This document shows positions 34,391-42,074 of a stretch of DNA of 64,000 nt, in pieces (position 1 is the stretch's first letter; the number at the start of each line of letters is the position of its first letter). This DNA comes from Confluentibacter lentus (GTDB lineage: Bacteria; Bacteroidota; Bacteroidia; Flavobacteriales; Flavobacteriaceae). The stretch is from positions 434,001-498,000 of the forward strand of contig NZ_NIHE01000001.1 in assembly GCF_002806995.1 (NCBI RefSeq). Reading direction: 5' to 3'. The translations under genes and the position numbers were made by a program. Below the pieces are notes generated by a model. It was not told the DNA's origin. It worked only from the letters and a program-made list of their open reading frames with translations, and did not search any database.

Positions 34391-34957
34391 ATGATTGAAA
34401 AACACAGATGTGGTTGGTGCCTTGGTGATGCACTTTATGAAACCTACCATGATGAAGAATGGGGCGTGCCTGTTTATGATGATGATAAACTTTTTGAGTT
34501 TTTAATTTTAGAAACATTTCAAGCGGGTTTAAGTTGGATTACCATATTACGGAAACGTGAAAATTTCAGAAAGGCTTTGGATAATTTCGATTATAAGAAA
34601 ATAGCCAAATACAACCAAGCTAAAATGGATGATTTATTACTGGATGCCGGTATTATTAGAAATAAATTAAAAATTAGTGCCACCGTTAGCAATGCCCAAG
34701 CTTTTATGAAAATTCAGGATGAATTTGGAAGCTTCAGTAATTATATTTGGGGATTTGTTGATGGCAAACCTATTACCAATAAACTAAGCCATTTTAAAGA
34801 AGCACAACCTACTACCACCATTAGTGATGCTTTAAGCAAAGATTTAAAAAAACGAGGTTTTAAATTTGTAGGCTCCACTGTTGTTTATGCCCACATGCAA
34901 GCCACAGGTATGGTTAATGACCATGAAGTCGAGTGTTTTAGGTATAAGGAAGTTTAG
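34391..34957 (+). CDS. tag: DNA-3-methyladenine glycosylase I
   Basis: 188-residue base-excision enzyme removing 3-methyladenine from alkylated DNA. Seen: RCGWCLGDALYETYHDEEWGVPVYDDDKLFEFLILE at the N terminus (Cys/His zinc pattern completed by DHEVECFRY at the C terminus), FQAGLSWITILRKRENFRKAF-like helices (AGLSWITILRKRENFRKALD) and GFKFVGSTVVYAHMQATGMVNDH. Complete. Convergent with the STING-like gene. Confidence 0.95.
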   Translation: MIEKHRCGWCLGDALYETYHDEEWGVPVYDDDKLFEFLILETFQAGLSWITILRKRENFRKALDNFDYKKIAKYNQAKMDDLLLDAGIIRNKLKISATVSNAQAFMKIQDEFGSFSNYIWGFVDGKPITNKLSHFKEAQPTTTISDALSKDLKKRGFKFVGSTVVYAHMQATGMVNDHEVECFRYKEV

Positions 34958-35017
34958 TCGAAATAATATTGACAAATAAAATACCTCAGTTTAGAGTTTA
35001 CACGTTGTCCGTTACGG

Positions 35018-35653
35018 TTAAGTATAATAACTCTGAAAATCTGAAAATGGAATGAACATTAAATGGCTCTTATATTGTGATTGCTTATATGCCTTATTAA
35101 CATACGATTTAATATCCTCAGTCATTATATGAAGCAACTGCGATACTTTCTTTTCGCTAAATCCTTCAGCCTTGGTTAAATAACTTAAACTTGCTATCCA
35201 AGATACAGGTGTATCAAAAAGAATGAGTTGATTTTTACCAATCTGTTTGCCCTGAGCAAAAATTTTACGATTCCCTGAGTTAGACAATTCTATTTCAAAA
35301 CGCTCTAACTTAGCAAGGTTATCCCTAGTTTCGTTTAATTCTGCCAAACTTTGCGGAAGTACTACCAAAATTTTTAATTTATCAAAACTCACACCTCCTA
35401 AATTTAAGTTTTGATTACTGTGTATTGAATCCATTAAAGGGGCTATAAACTGCTCAACGTATAAAATAGATAAAATTTCAAGACGCTTTGCCTTTTTATC
35501 GATGCCTCTTAATATTAAAAAAATTATCACTAGAATGAGTATCGTAATTATTGATTGATAAATCATATTAGAAACTCCAAAAAATCCAGAAGTCAAAATT
35601 GCAATGATTGCCGAGATAATAATGTCCTTTATTATGGATAAAATATTGCTCAT
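35018..35653 (-). CDS. Candidate bacterial TM-STING (cyclic dinucleotide receptor)
   Basis: 211 residues: two N-terminal membrane helices (about 5-27 and 32-49), then a cytoplasmic domain of about 150 residues. That domain matches the STING pattern: YVEQFIAPL at 65-73 (bacterial GYxxNFIxPL helix, aromatic F69 at the base-stacking place), KLKILVVLPQSL (93-103), R129, and LFDTPVSWI with D147 and T148-P149, then LSYLTKAEGFSEKKVSQLL, which parallels human STING SQYSQAGFSRED. R129 and D147 are 18 residues apart, as the ligand-reading Arg and Asp are in bacterial STING from my memory. No CD-NTase lies nearby. Other TM-domain proteins remain possible; not verified by structure search. Confidence 0.72.
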   Translation of the reverse strand: MSNILSIIKDIIISAIIAILTSGFFGVSNMIYQSIITILILVIIFLILRGIDKKAKRLEILSILYVEQFIAPLMDSIHSNQNLNLGGVSFDKLKILVVLPQSLAELNETRDNLAKLERFEIELSNSGNRKIFAQGKQIGKNQLILFDTPVSWIASLSYLTKAEGFSEKKVSQLLHIMTEDIKSYVNKAYKQSQYKSHLMFIPFSDFQSYYT

Positions 35654-35831
35654 TTTTAATAAATTATTGCCAAGGTTTAACCCAAAACCTTTTAATGCTG
35701 ATACTCGTTTTTAATAAGAACCATAAATCGAATTTAGCAATTTTTTTCACACAACCAACCTTTTTCAATAGCTCTGGATTTAATGTAAAATAGGCTAATC
35801 TTCTCTATAATACTTATAATTCAAAAGAAAA

Positions 35832-37637
35832 CTAATTATTTTCTTGAAGATAATAATCACGAAGAATAAAAAAAGATTGCTTTTTCATCCCTTTCTCTGA
35901 TATCAAGCCTTTTCTATTAAAATCCTCTTGTATTCTTTTCAAAGGACGTCTGGAAGAACGAAAATCCATTAAAATCCACGGAGATAATCCCGCTAAGAAA
36001 TCAATGTTTCTCATCATTTCGATATTATTTTTATAAACCTCGGATTGGTATTCTTCTGTCCAACGTTCATTTTTTTCACCATGCAAACCAAACAAAGCAC
36101 CGCCACCAATTTCACTCATAATCATGGGTTTATTATAGGCACTTTTCCATTTAATCTCTGCACAAGATTCTGGTGACCCGTAATACCATCCGCAGTAGTT
36201 ATTAATACCTATCACATCAACCGCTTTGCCAAGAGGATCTTCAATAAGTCTTCCTTCATTGTCTTGAGATTGTGTATCTAAAGCTGCCGTAATTAAACGA
36301 GTGTTATCCAATTTTCTGGCATGTTCCGTAAGATTGGTTAAAAATGATAGTCGAGCCATTCCTTCTGGAGTTTCATTCGCAACAGACCATAAGACAACGC
36401 CTGCTCTGTTTTTATCACGTGAAATCATTTCTGTTAGTTGATTTTCTGCATTGGCATAGGTATCAGGATTTTCGAATTGAACAGTCCAATACACTGGTAT
36501 TTCAGACCAAATCAAAAATCCCATTTTTTCTGCTTCCTTAATCATCGCTTCACTATGAGGATAATGCGCTAAACGAACAAAATTACAGCCTAAATCTTTT
36601 GCCCAATTTAATAGTATTTTGCATTCTTCCACAGAAGTTACTCGCCCCGATTTAAACGGTGCTTCTTCATGAATGCAAATACCTTTTAAAAAGATGTCTT
36701 TACCATTTAATACAATTTTAGAACCGTTTGTTTCAATAGTTCTAAATCCGATATTATCGGTTAATGAATCTGAATTGGTTTTTATAATTACTTGGTATAG
36801 CTTGGGATTTTTGGGCTCCCAAAGTATGGGTTTTGCATTTATGGAAAATGTGGCTTTTCCATTTTGAACCATAGCATTTATATTTTTTTTAAGCTCAGGA
36901 ATGCTGATGGTTACTGTCTCGCCTTCTGTAGCATTATTAACCGTTACCCATCCTGAAATGGTATTAACTGAACCTTTTGATAATTGAATTGAATAATCTG
37001 AAATATGTGATGATGGCGTAGAAATTAAATACACCGATCTGGTGATACCACCATAATTCCACCAATCTTGGTTTACGGTAGGCACATTTTCTGCTTTCCG
37101 TTTGTTGTCTACTTTAACAACCACAAAATTATCGCCTTCCTTTAATTTGCTAGTCACATCAAATTGAAAGGGTGTGTAACCTCCAATATGTGAACCAATA
37201 CGTTCACCATTAAGATAAACAATCGCTTCATAATTAACCGCTTCAAAATATAAATACACCAACTCATTCTGCTTAACAGTATGCTTAAAATCTTTTTTAT
37301 ACCAAACAGTACCTTCGTAATAATACAACTTTTCCATTTGCATATTCCAATCGCCCGGAACCATTAATTGATCACTGGTGTCAAAATTATATTCAATTAA
37401 ATCGGAAGGGGATTTCATTTTAGCATTTCGAAAATAACCATCATTTTTTGGTTGCATACGGTGACTGTAATAACCATTTTCAAGTGGATCGATAATAATA
37501 TCCCACATCCCATTCAAGGACACTTTTTCTCTAGAATCAATATTTTGTAATAAATTAGAAAACACCACTTCTTGTGCATTAAGTGTTGTATTAAAAGATA
37601 GTGCTATAACGATTAAAAAAAATCCGAATTGTTTCAT
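35832..37637 (-). CDS. Glycoside hydrolase family 2 (beta-glucuronidase/beta-galactosidase-like)
   Basis: 601 residues with a signal peptide (about 1-21). Domain order: GH2 sugar-binding jelly roll (about 40-210; WYKKDF, FDVTSKLKEGDN), Ig-like domain (about 215-305) and a TIM barrel (about 306-600). Acid/base E422 in WSVANETPEG and nucleophile E509 in MSEIGGGALFG are present, so it should be active, in the periplasm. Sugar specificity uncertain; the arrangement is closer to beta-glucuronidase. No susC/susD or other carbohydrate genes adjoin it. Confidence 0.9.
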   Translation of the reverse strand: MKQFGFFLIVIALSFNTTLNAQEVVFSNLLQNIDSREKVSLNGMWDIIIDPLENGYYSHRMQPKNDGYFRNAKMKSPSDLIEYNFDTSDQLMVPGDWNMQMEKLYYYEGTVWYKKDFKHTVKQNELVYLYFEAVNYEAIVYLNGERIGSHIGGYTPFQFDVTSKLKEGDNFVVVKVDNKRKAENVPTVNQDWWNYGGITRSVYLISTPSSHISDYSIQLSKGSVNTISGWVTVNNATEGETVTISIPELKKNINAMVQNGKATFSINAKPILWEPKNPKLYQVIIKTNSDSLTDNIGFRTIETNGSKIVLNGKDIFLKGICIHEEAPFKSGRVTSVEECKILLNWAKDLGCNFVRLAHYPHSEAMIKEAEKMGFLIWSEIPVYWTVQFENPDTYANAENQLTEMISRDKNRAGVVLWSVANETPEGMARLSFLTNLTEHARKLDNTRLITAALDTQSQDNEGRLIEDPLGKAVDVIGINNYCGWYYGSPESCAEIKWKSAYNKPMIMSEIGGGALFGLHGEKNERWTEEYQSEVYKNNIEMMRNIDFLAGLSPWILMDFRSSRRPLKRIQEDFNRKGLISEKGMKKQSFFILRDYYLQENN

Positions 37638-37711
37638 TTTTTTATTACTTTTTAAGATTGATTGTGTCGCATTTAAAAACTGCGAAGGTTAAAGATACTA
37701 ATTGTTTCCGT

Positions 37712-38347
37712 TTAAAGTGAATTATTTAAAAACTCTAAAAAAACATCTCTAGGAATTTCTTCGGCACCTAAACTTTCTAAATGATTCGTGTAAACTTGGC
37801 AATCAATTAATTTATAATTTGTGCTTTGTATGAACGTAATAAATGCCACTTTACTGGCATTACTTTCTTTGGAAAACATACTTTCGCCACAAAATACACC
37901 ATTGTTTAAATCGACGCCATACAAGCCACCAACCAATTCATTGTTTTTCCAAACCTCAACAGATGTTGCATAACCTAATTCATGTAATTTTGAGTAAGCT
38001 TCAATCATACCACCAGTTATCCATGTGCCTCCTTGTCCGTTACGCTTTACTTGAGAGCATTCAGTAATCACTTTCTTAAAAGCTTGATTAACCGTTACGG
38101 TAAAATCGTTATTCCGTAATAATTGTTTCATACTTTTCGAAATTTTCAAGTTTTCTGGAAACAAGACAAAACGAGGATTTGGTGACCACCATAAAATAGG
38201 TTCTCCTTCACTAAACCAAGGGAAAATACCGTGTTTATAAGCATGCAGCAAACGTTCTACGGATAAATCACCTCCAATAGCAAGTAAACCATCTTTCGTG
38301 GCTTCGTTTACATCTGGAAATTTTATGTCTTTGGTTAGGAAATGCAT
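37712..38347 (-). CDS. aat: Leucyl/phenylalanyl-tRNA-protein transferase
   Basis: 211 residues; adds Leu or Phe from aminoacyl-tRNA to N-terminal Arg/Lys of proteins, marking them for ClpAP (N-degron pathway). Seen: FPDVNEATKDGLLAIGGDLSVERLLHAYKHGIFPWFSEGEPILWWSPNPRFVLFP, the classic Aat signature, and GLYGVDLNNGVFCGESMFS. Complete; a hairpin terminator and a palindromic repeat separate it from the DUF3127 gene. Confidence 0.95.
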   Translation of the reverse strand: MHFLTKDIKFPDVNEATKDGLLAIGGDLSVERLLHAYKHGIFPWFSEGEPILWWSPNPRFVLFPENLKISKSMKQLLRNNDFTVTVNQAFKKVITECSQVKRNGQGGTWITGGMIEAYSKLHELGYATSVEVWKNNELVGGLYGVDLNNGVFCGESMFSKESNASKVAFITFIQSTNYKLIDCQVYTNHLESLGAEEIPRDVFLEFLNNSL

Positions 38348-38371
38348 TTATAATATTTCTATAAAAATAAG

Positions 38372-38403
38372 AAACCTCGATAGTATTTAAACATCGAGGT
38401 TTT
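38372..38403 (-). terminator. Terminator after the DUF3127 gene
   Basis: AAACCTCGAT / ATCGAGGTTT perfect 10-bp stem with an 11-base loop and flanking A/T-runs. Confidence 0.8.
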
Positions 38404-38413
38404 ATTTAATAAG

Positions 38414-38439
38414 ACCCTTCGACTGCGCTCAGGGTGACA
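38414..38439. repeat. Palindromic intergenic element, copy 2
   Basis: Same core as 9299-9324 (CTTCGACTGCGCTCAG and TGACA tail), but with stem ACCCT/AGGGT in place of ACACT/AGTGT: the two arms changed together. Confidence 0.85.
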
Positions 38440-38454
38440 TTTTCATTCTTATTA

Positions 38455-38832
38455 TTAAAAAGGTAAATCGTCGTGATCGTCTTCGTTTAAATCGCCAGCA
38501 GGCTCAAAAGCATCCATTGGTGGTACTGGTGGTAAATTGCCATCAGAACTTGCGGCTTGTAACGCCTCCACTCTCCAGCCTTGAATGGCATTAAAATATT
38601 TGGTTTCACCTTGTGGATTTACCCATTCCCTTCCACGTAAGTTGATGCTAACTTTTACTTGTTGCCCAACTTTATAATTATTCAACAAATCTGTTTTATC
38701 CTGTACAAACTCAACTAAAATATGCTGTGGATATTGTTCATCTGTAGTTACCACTAATTCTCTTTTTCTAAATCCGCCACTCCCTACTGTTTGAGTCTCG
38801 CCAATCATTTTTATTCTTCCTTGAACTTCCAT
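38455..38832 (-). CDS. DUF3127 OB-fold-like protein with SSB-type acidic tip
   Basis: 125 residues. Beta-strand pattern (MEVQGRIKMIGETQTVGSGG, ILVEFVQDKTDLLNNYKVGQQVKVSINLRGREWVNPQGETKYFNAIQGWRVE) matches DUF3127, a Bacteroidota family with a predicted OB fold. The C terminus ends DDLPF after an acidic linker, the same tip as the SSB protein encoded at 60528-60980. That tip in SSB recruits repair and replication proteins, so a single-stranded DNA or RNA-linked role is a reasonable inference. A TATATTTG -7 element lies at 38875-38882. Confidence 0.8.
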   Translation of the reverse strand: MEVQGRIKMIGETQTVGSGGFRKRELVVTTDEQYPQHILVEFVQDKTDLLNNYKVGQQVKVSINLRGREWVNPQGETKYFNAIQGWRVEALQAASSDGNLPPVPPMDAFEPAGDLNEDDHDDLPF

Positions 38833-38874
38833 TGATTCTTGTTTATATCTTATTTACAATTATATTCGTTATAA

Positions 38875-38882
38875 CAAATATA
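38875..38882 (-). promoter_or_regulatory. Candidate -7 element for the DUF3127 gene
   Basis: TATATTTG on the minus strand, 43 bases upstream of the ATG at 38832. Confidence 0.5.
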
Positions 38883-38978
38883 GCCAATCTATGTTTCAAC
38901 TAAAAACCGATTTACTAACAAGTTGAACAATAATATTAACAGAATTGCATTATATTTCATATTTAAAACTAATTACTA

Positions 38979-40139
38979 GTGATTTTTACTGATTATAGGA
39001 ACACCGTTCGCTGGATAATGATTGTCGCTTCGTTTGCCATTGTTTCCCTCATTTTGTGGAAAACTTTTGAGTTTTTCCAATATTTTAAAGTAGAGGAACG
39101 CAATAAAATGAAACAATGGTCTTTTGCACAGACTGATTTGCTAAAAAGTACAGATTTAGAGAGTAATATTGGAGACTTACCATTATACATTCTTGAAAGC
39201 AATGTGACAACACCTATGATTATTGTTCATAAAAATGGGAATATAGATTATAAAAATATTGACGACACTAAAGCTAAAGATTCTACATACCTAAATAATC
39301 TTATTCTAAAATTTAAAGAGGAAAATAAACCTATAGAAATATTATATAAAAATGATGTTTTTGCTACTTTATATTATGGAAATTCAGAATTACTAAACAA
39401 ATTAAAATACTACCCATTAGCATTATTGCTCATTATTTTTCTGTTTTCAGCAGTGATTTTCTTCTTTTATAAAAGCAACAAAAATGCCATACAAAATAAA
39501 TTATGGTCGGGTATGGCAAAAGAAACGGCGCACCAAATTGGCACGCCATTGTCGTCTTTAATTGGTTGGACAGAAATTTTAAAAAGTGAAAACTTAAATC
39601 CAGATTATATACTGGAAATTGAAAAAGATATTGATAGACTGCAAACTATTACCGAACGCTTTAGTAAAATTGGCTCTGTGCCCACTTTAGAAATGTTGGA
39701 TATCATTAAAGAAACCATTGATTCGTATGATTATTTAAAATCCCGATCCTCAAAACTTGTCGAGTTTGAAATCATAACTCCAGAAGGTGATATTCCTGTA
39801 AATTTAAACAAGCAATTATACAGTTGGGTGATAGAAAACTTGGTTAAAAATGCTATTGACGCCATGAAAGGCCGTGGCAAACTTACTATTGAAATATCGC
39901 AACTTGAAGATGATGTAAAAGTAAGCGTTAGCGATACTGGAAAAGGCATTCCCAAAAAGCTATTTAAAAAGATTTTTGACCCGGGCTTTACAACCAAAAA
40001 AAGAGGATGGGGATTGGGCTTATCACTTACAAAACGTATTATTGAGGATTTCCATTTTGGGAAAATTAAAGTCTTACAATCTGAAATAGGTAAAGGAACC
40101 ACCATACAAATTGCATTAAAAAGAGCCTATTATGCTTGA
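38979..40139 (+). CDS. Membrane sensor histidine kinase
   Basis: 386 residues starting at GTG. Helix 1 about 12-29, an extracytoplasmic segment of about 115 residues, helix 2 about 145-165, then HisKA with phospho-acceptor H185 in AKETAHQIGTPLSSLIGW and HATPase with the N box NLVKNAIDAMKG, G1 DTGKGIP and G2 GWGLGLSL. Ligand unknown. The response regulator is not in the window. The next gene overlaps its end by 8 bases, so a partner relation is likely. Confidence 0.9.
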   Translation: MIFTDYRNTVRWIMIVASFAIVSLILWKTFEFFQYFKVEERNKMKQWSFAQTDLLKSTDLESNIGDLPLYILESNVTTPMIIVHKNGNIDYKNIDDTKAKDSTYLNNLILKFKEENKPIEILYKNDVFATLYYGNSELLNKLKYYPLALLLIIFLFSAVIFFFYKSNKNAIQNKLWSGMAKETAHQIGTPLSSLIGWTEILKSENLNPDYILEIEKDIDRLQTITERFSKIGSVPTLEMLDIIKETIDSYDYLKSRSSKLVEFEIITPEGDIPVNLNKQLYSWVIENLVKNAIDAMKGRGKLTIEISQLEDDVKVSVSDTGKGIPKKLFKKIFDPGFTTKKRGWGLGLSLTKRIIEDFHFGKIKVLQSEIGKGTTIQIALKRAYYA

Positions 40140-40476
40140 AAACCTTATAACAGTTAAAGAAGTTACCTTAAACAACAACTGTCCTGAATGTTATGGCAAA
40201 GGAGGATTAATGCTGACTTTTAAGCAAAAAATTATTGAAAACCAATTTTACAAATCCATAACAGTAGAAATTAAAGAAGGCATTCATTGCAATAAATGTA
40301 ATAATATTATTTATCCTGAACGATGGACGGATGAAATTGAACGCATTGTTGAATATCACCAAAAAGCCTTTACACCCATGACAACTTCTACATATATCAA
40401 GAAAACATCTTGGATTATTATTGCTTCTATTTTATTAATCGCTCTAGTAATTTTTTTACTAGTTGCTGTTGTCTAA
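40132..40476 (+). CDS. Tail-anchored zinc-ribbon-like protein
   Basis: 114 residues with two Cys pairs, CPECYGK (about 18-24) and CNKCNN (about 52-57), consistent with a zinc ribbon, and a single C-terminal helix (IIIASILLIALVIFLLVAVV), giving a tail-anchored topology with the ribbon in the cytoplasm. No family name known to me. It overlaps the 3' end of the histidine kinase gene by 8 bases, implying translational coupling. Its 3' end overlaps the convergent HIT gene by 18 bases. Confidence 0.75.
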   Translation: MLENLITVKEVTLNNNCPECYGKGGLMLTFKQKIIENQFYKSITVEIKEGIHCNKCNNIIYPERWTDEIERIVEYHQKAFTPMTTSTYIKKTSWIIIASILLIALVIFLLVAVV

Positions 40477-40866
40477 ATCAAATTGAGTTTTAATGACATT
40501 AGCCGTTTCTTGAAGTTCTTCTGGTGTCATTACTGTTTTTTGAATGAAACGCGCATCTTCCATAGTATGCAAAGGAATTAAATGCACGTGCGCATGTGGC
40601 ACTTCTAAACCAATTACTGTCATTCCAATACGTTTACATGGGATCACTTTTTTTACGACAATGGCTACTTTTCGTGAAAAAGCCATCAATCCATTATAAG
40701 TGTTTTCATCTAAATCGAAAATCTTGTCAACTTCCATTTTTGGAATACAAAGCGTGTGCCCCTTACTATTGGGATTGACATCCAAAAAAGCTAAAAAATC
40801 ATCAGTTTCGGCTATTTTATAACATGGAATTTCGCCGTTAACTATTTTAGTGAAAATTGAAGCCAT
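40459..40866 (-). CDS. HIT family nucleotide hydrolase
   Basis: 135 residues; histidine-triad protein with the active-site HAHVHLIP (residues about 91-98) and N-terminal SIFTKIVNGEIPCYKIAETDDFLAFLDVNPNSKGHTL, close to HinT/Ap4A hydrolase types that cut phosphoramidates or dinucleoside polyphosphates. Downstream of greA on the same strand, but greA has its own terminator (40902), so it is probably a separate unit. Confidence 0.93.
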   Translation of the reverse strand: MASIFTKIVNGEIPCYKIAETDDFLAFLDVNPNSKGHTLCIPKMEVDKIFDLDENTYNGLMAFSRKVAIVVKKVIPCKRIGMTVIGLEVPHAHVHLIPLHTMEDARFIQKTVMTPEELQETANVIKTQFDLDNSN

Positions 40867-40901
40867 AACGCTGAGGGTTTTGAGAGTGTTTTGTAAATAT
40901 A

Positions 40902-40938
40902 AAAAAGATTCCTGATTAAGATAACCAGGAATCTTTTT
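40902..40938 (-). terminator. Terminator after greA
   Basis: AAAAAGATTCCTG / CAGGAATCTTTTT perfect 13-bp stem with an 11-base loop and T-run, 24 bases past the greA stop. Confidence 0.9.
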
Positions 40939-40961
40939 AAAGTCATTAACTTTTTAATTTT

Positions 40962-41435
40962 TTATCGTGAAATTTCTATAATATCGAATTTCATAACACC
41001 ATTTGGCACTTGAATTTCGGCAACATCACCAACAGATTTACCCAACAAACCTTTACCGATAGGAGAATTCACGGAAATTTTTCCCGCTGCTAAATTTGCT
41101 TCACCATCTGCAACCAACGTATAAGTCATTTCCATACCATTGGTTTGATTTTTTATTTTCACTTTCGATAATACCAATATTTTAGAGGTGTCCATTTGCG
41201 ACTCATCTATAACACGAGCACCAGCCAAAGCTTCTTCCAATTTAGAAATACGCATTTCCAACATACCTTGTGCTTCTTTGGCGGCATCATATTCTGCATT
41301 TTCACTTAAATCGCCTTTGTCTCTAGCCTCAGCAATGGCTTTTGATGCTTTTACACGTTCAACATCTTTCAATTGTTGTAATTCGTCTCTTAATTTTTTT
41401 AATCCTTCAGGTGTATAGTAAGATACTTTACTCAT
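40962..41435 (-). CDS. greA: Transcription elongation factor GreA
   Basis: 157-residue two-domain factor: N-terminal coiled coil (about 1-75: LKKLRDELQQLKDVERVKASKAIAEARDKGDLSENAEYDAAKEAQGMLEMRISKLEEAL, acidic tip D41/E44-type residues in GDLSENAEYD) and C-terminal FKBP-like domain (ISVNSPIGKGLLGKSVGDVAEIQVPNG). It rescues backtracked RNA polymerase by stimulating transcript cleavage. The leader upstream is unusually structured (41462-41527). Confidence 0.96.
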   Translation of the reverse strand: MSKVSYYTPEGLKKLRDELQQLKDVERVKASKAIAEARDKGDLSENAEYDAAKEAQGMLEMRISKLEEALAGARVIDESQMDTSKILVLSKVKIKNQTNGMEMTYTLVADGEANLAAGKISVNSPIGKGLLGKSVGDVAEIQVPNGVMKFDIIEISR

Positions 41436-41461
41436 AACTTCATCGTTTATTTAATAAAAGA

Positions 41462-41527
41462 TTCCGAAACATGCTTACATTAATTCGTGTAAGAGTTCGG
41501 AATAAAAAAATCCCGTTTACACGAGAT
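41462..41527 (-). promoter_or_regulatory. Structured greA leader with alternative pairings
   Basis: On the minus strand the leader holds an ATCTCG/CGGGAT hairpin followed by a T-run (41504-41527), then a longer hairpin ATTCCGAA/TTCGGAAT (41462-41503) with inner TTACA/TGTAA. The 8 bases TCGTGTAA of the first and TTACACGA of the second are perfectly complementary, so a third structure can replace both. Confidence 0.6.
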
Positions 41528-41533
41528 CATACA

Positions 41534-41541
41534 CAAATATA
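41534..41541 (-). promoter_or_regulatory. Candidate -7 element for greA
   Basis: TATATTTG on the minus strand, just upstream of the structured leader; transcription would start near 41527. Confidence 0.5.
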
Positions 41542-41599
41542 CAAAATAATATCTCAATTTGCTTTTTGTTGTAAATTGCGTCTTAAAAATTAGCTATTC

Positions 41600-42028
41600 A
41601 TGAAATCTTTTTTCTATTTATTTTTATTTATTTTTATTACGTCTTGCAGCGATAACTCTGTTGATGACAGAAACTGTAGATTCCTTTTGAATGTTGGAGT
41701 TAACGTAAGTATAAATATGAGTTTACCGCAATATAGCCAATTACAATTTATAAGCAATTCAGTATATGTTGCTAACGCTGGGAATGCAGGCATCATCGTT
41801 ACAAATACAGGTTCTGGTTATCTTGCTTGGGATGCTAGCGACCCCAACCATACACCTAGTTCTTGTTCTACGCTTACTGTTTCTGGGTTAAATGCCACTT
41901 GTGGGTGCGGCGATGAAAACACCTATAGTTTAGTAACAGGACAAGCTATAGGTAATGGCGATTTACAATGTCCGTTAAAAAATTACAGGGTTGAACAGAG
42001 CGGCAATGTTCTTTTGATTTATAACTAG
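41600..42028 (+). CDS. Hypothetical lipoprotein with four mature cysteines
   Basis: 142 residues. Lipoprotein signal: MKSFFYLFLFIFITSCSDNS (Cys 16). The mature part (VDDRNCRFLLNVGVNVSIN, SQLQFISNSVYVANAGNAG, SSCSTLTVSGLNATCGCGDEN, CPLKNYRVEQSGNVLLIYN) is beta-rich with further cysteines. The GxGIIVTNTGSGYLAWDASDPNH motif recalls Rieske-like [2Fe-2S] small proteins found next to greA in Flavobacteriaceae, but the CxH...CxxH ligand set is only partial here, so no function is claimed. Ends at a palindromic element. Confidence 0.65.
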   Translation: MKSFFYLFLFIFITSCSDNSVDDRNCRFLLNVGVNVSINMSLPQYSQLQFISNSVYVANAGNAGIIVTNTGSGYLAWDASDPNHTPSSCSTLTVSGLNATCGCGDENTYSLVTGQAIGNGDLQCPLKNYRVEQSGNVLLIYN

Positions 42029-42030
42029 TT

Positions 42031-42069
42031 GCCTCCCCTAACCCCTCCTTTGGAGGGGAATTAAGAGGC
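42031..42069. repeat. Nested hairpin between convergent genes
   Basis: Inner CCCCTCC/GGAGGGG (42042-42058) with a 3-base loop and outer GCCTC/GAGGC arms (42031-42035 and 42065-42069). It lies 3 bases after the lipoprotein stop and 6 bases before the receptor stop, and may act as a terminator both ways; high G/C makes it stand out from surroundings. Confidence 0.85.
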
Positions 42070-42074
42070 TCTTA

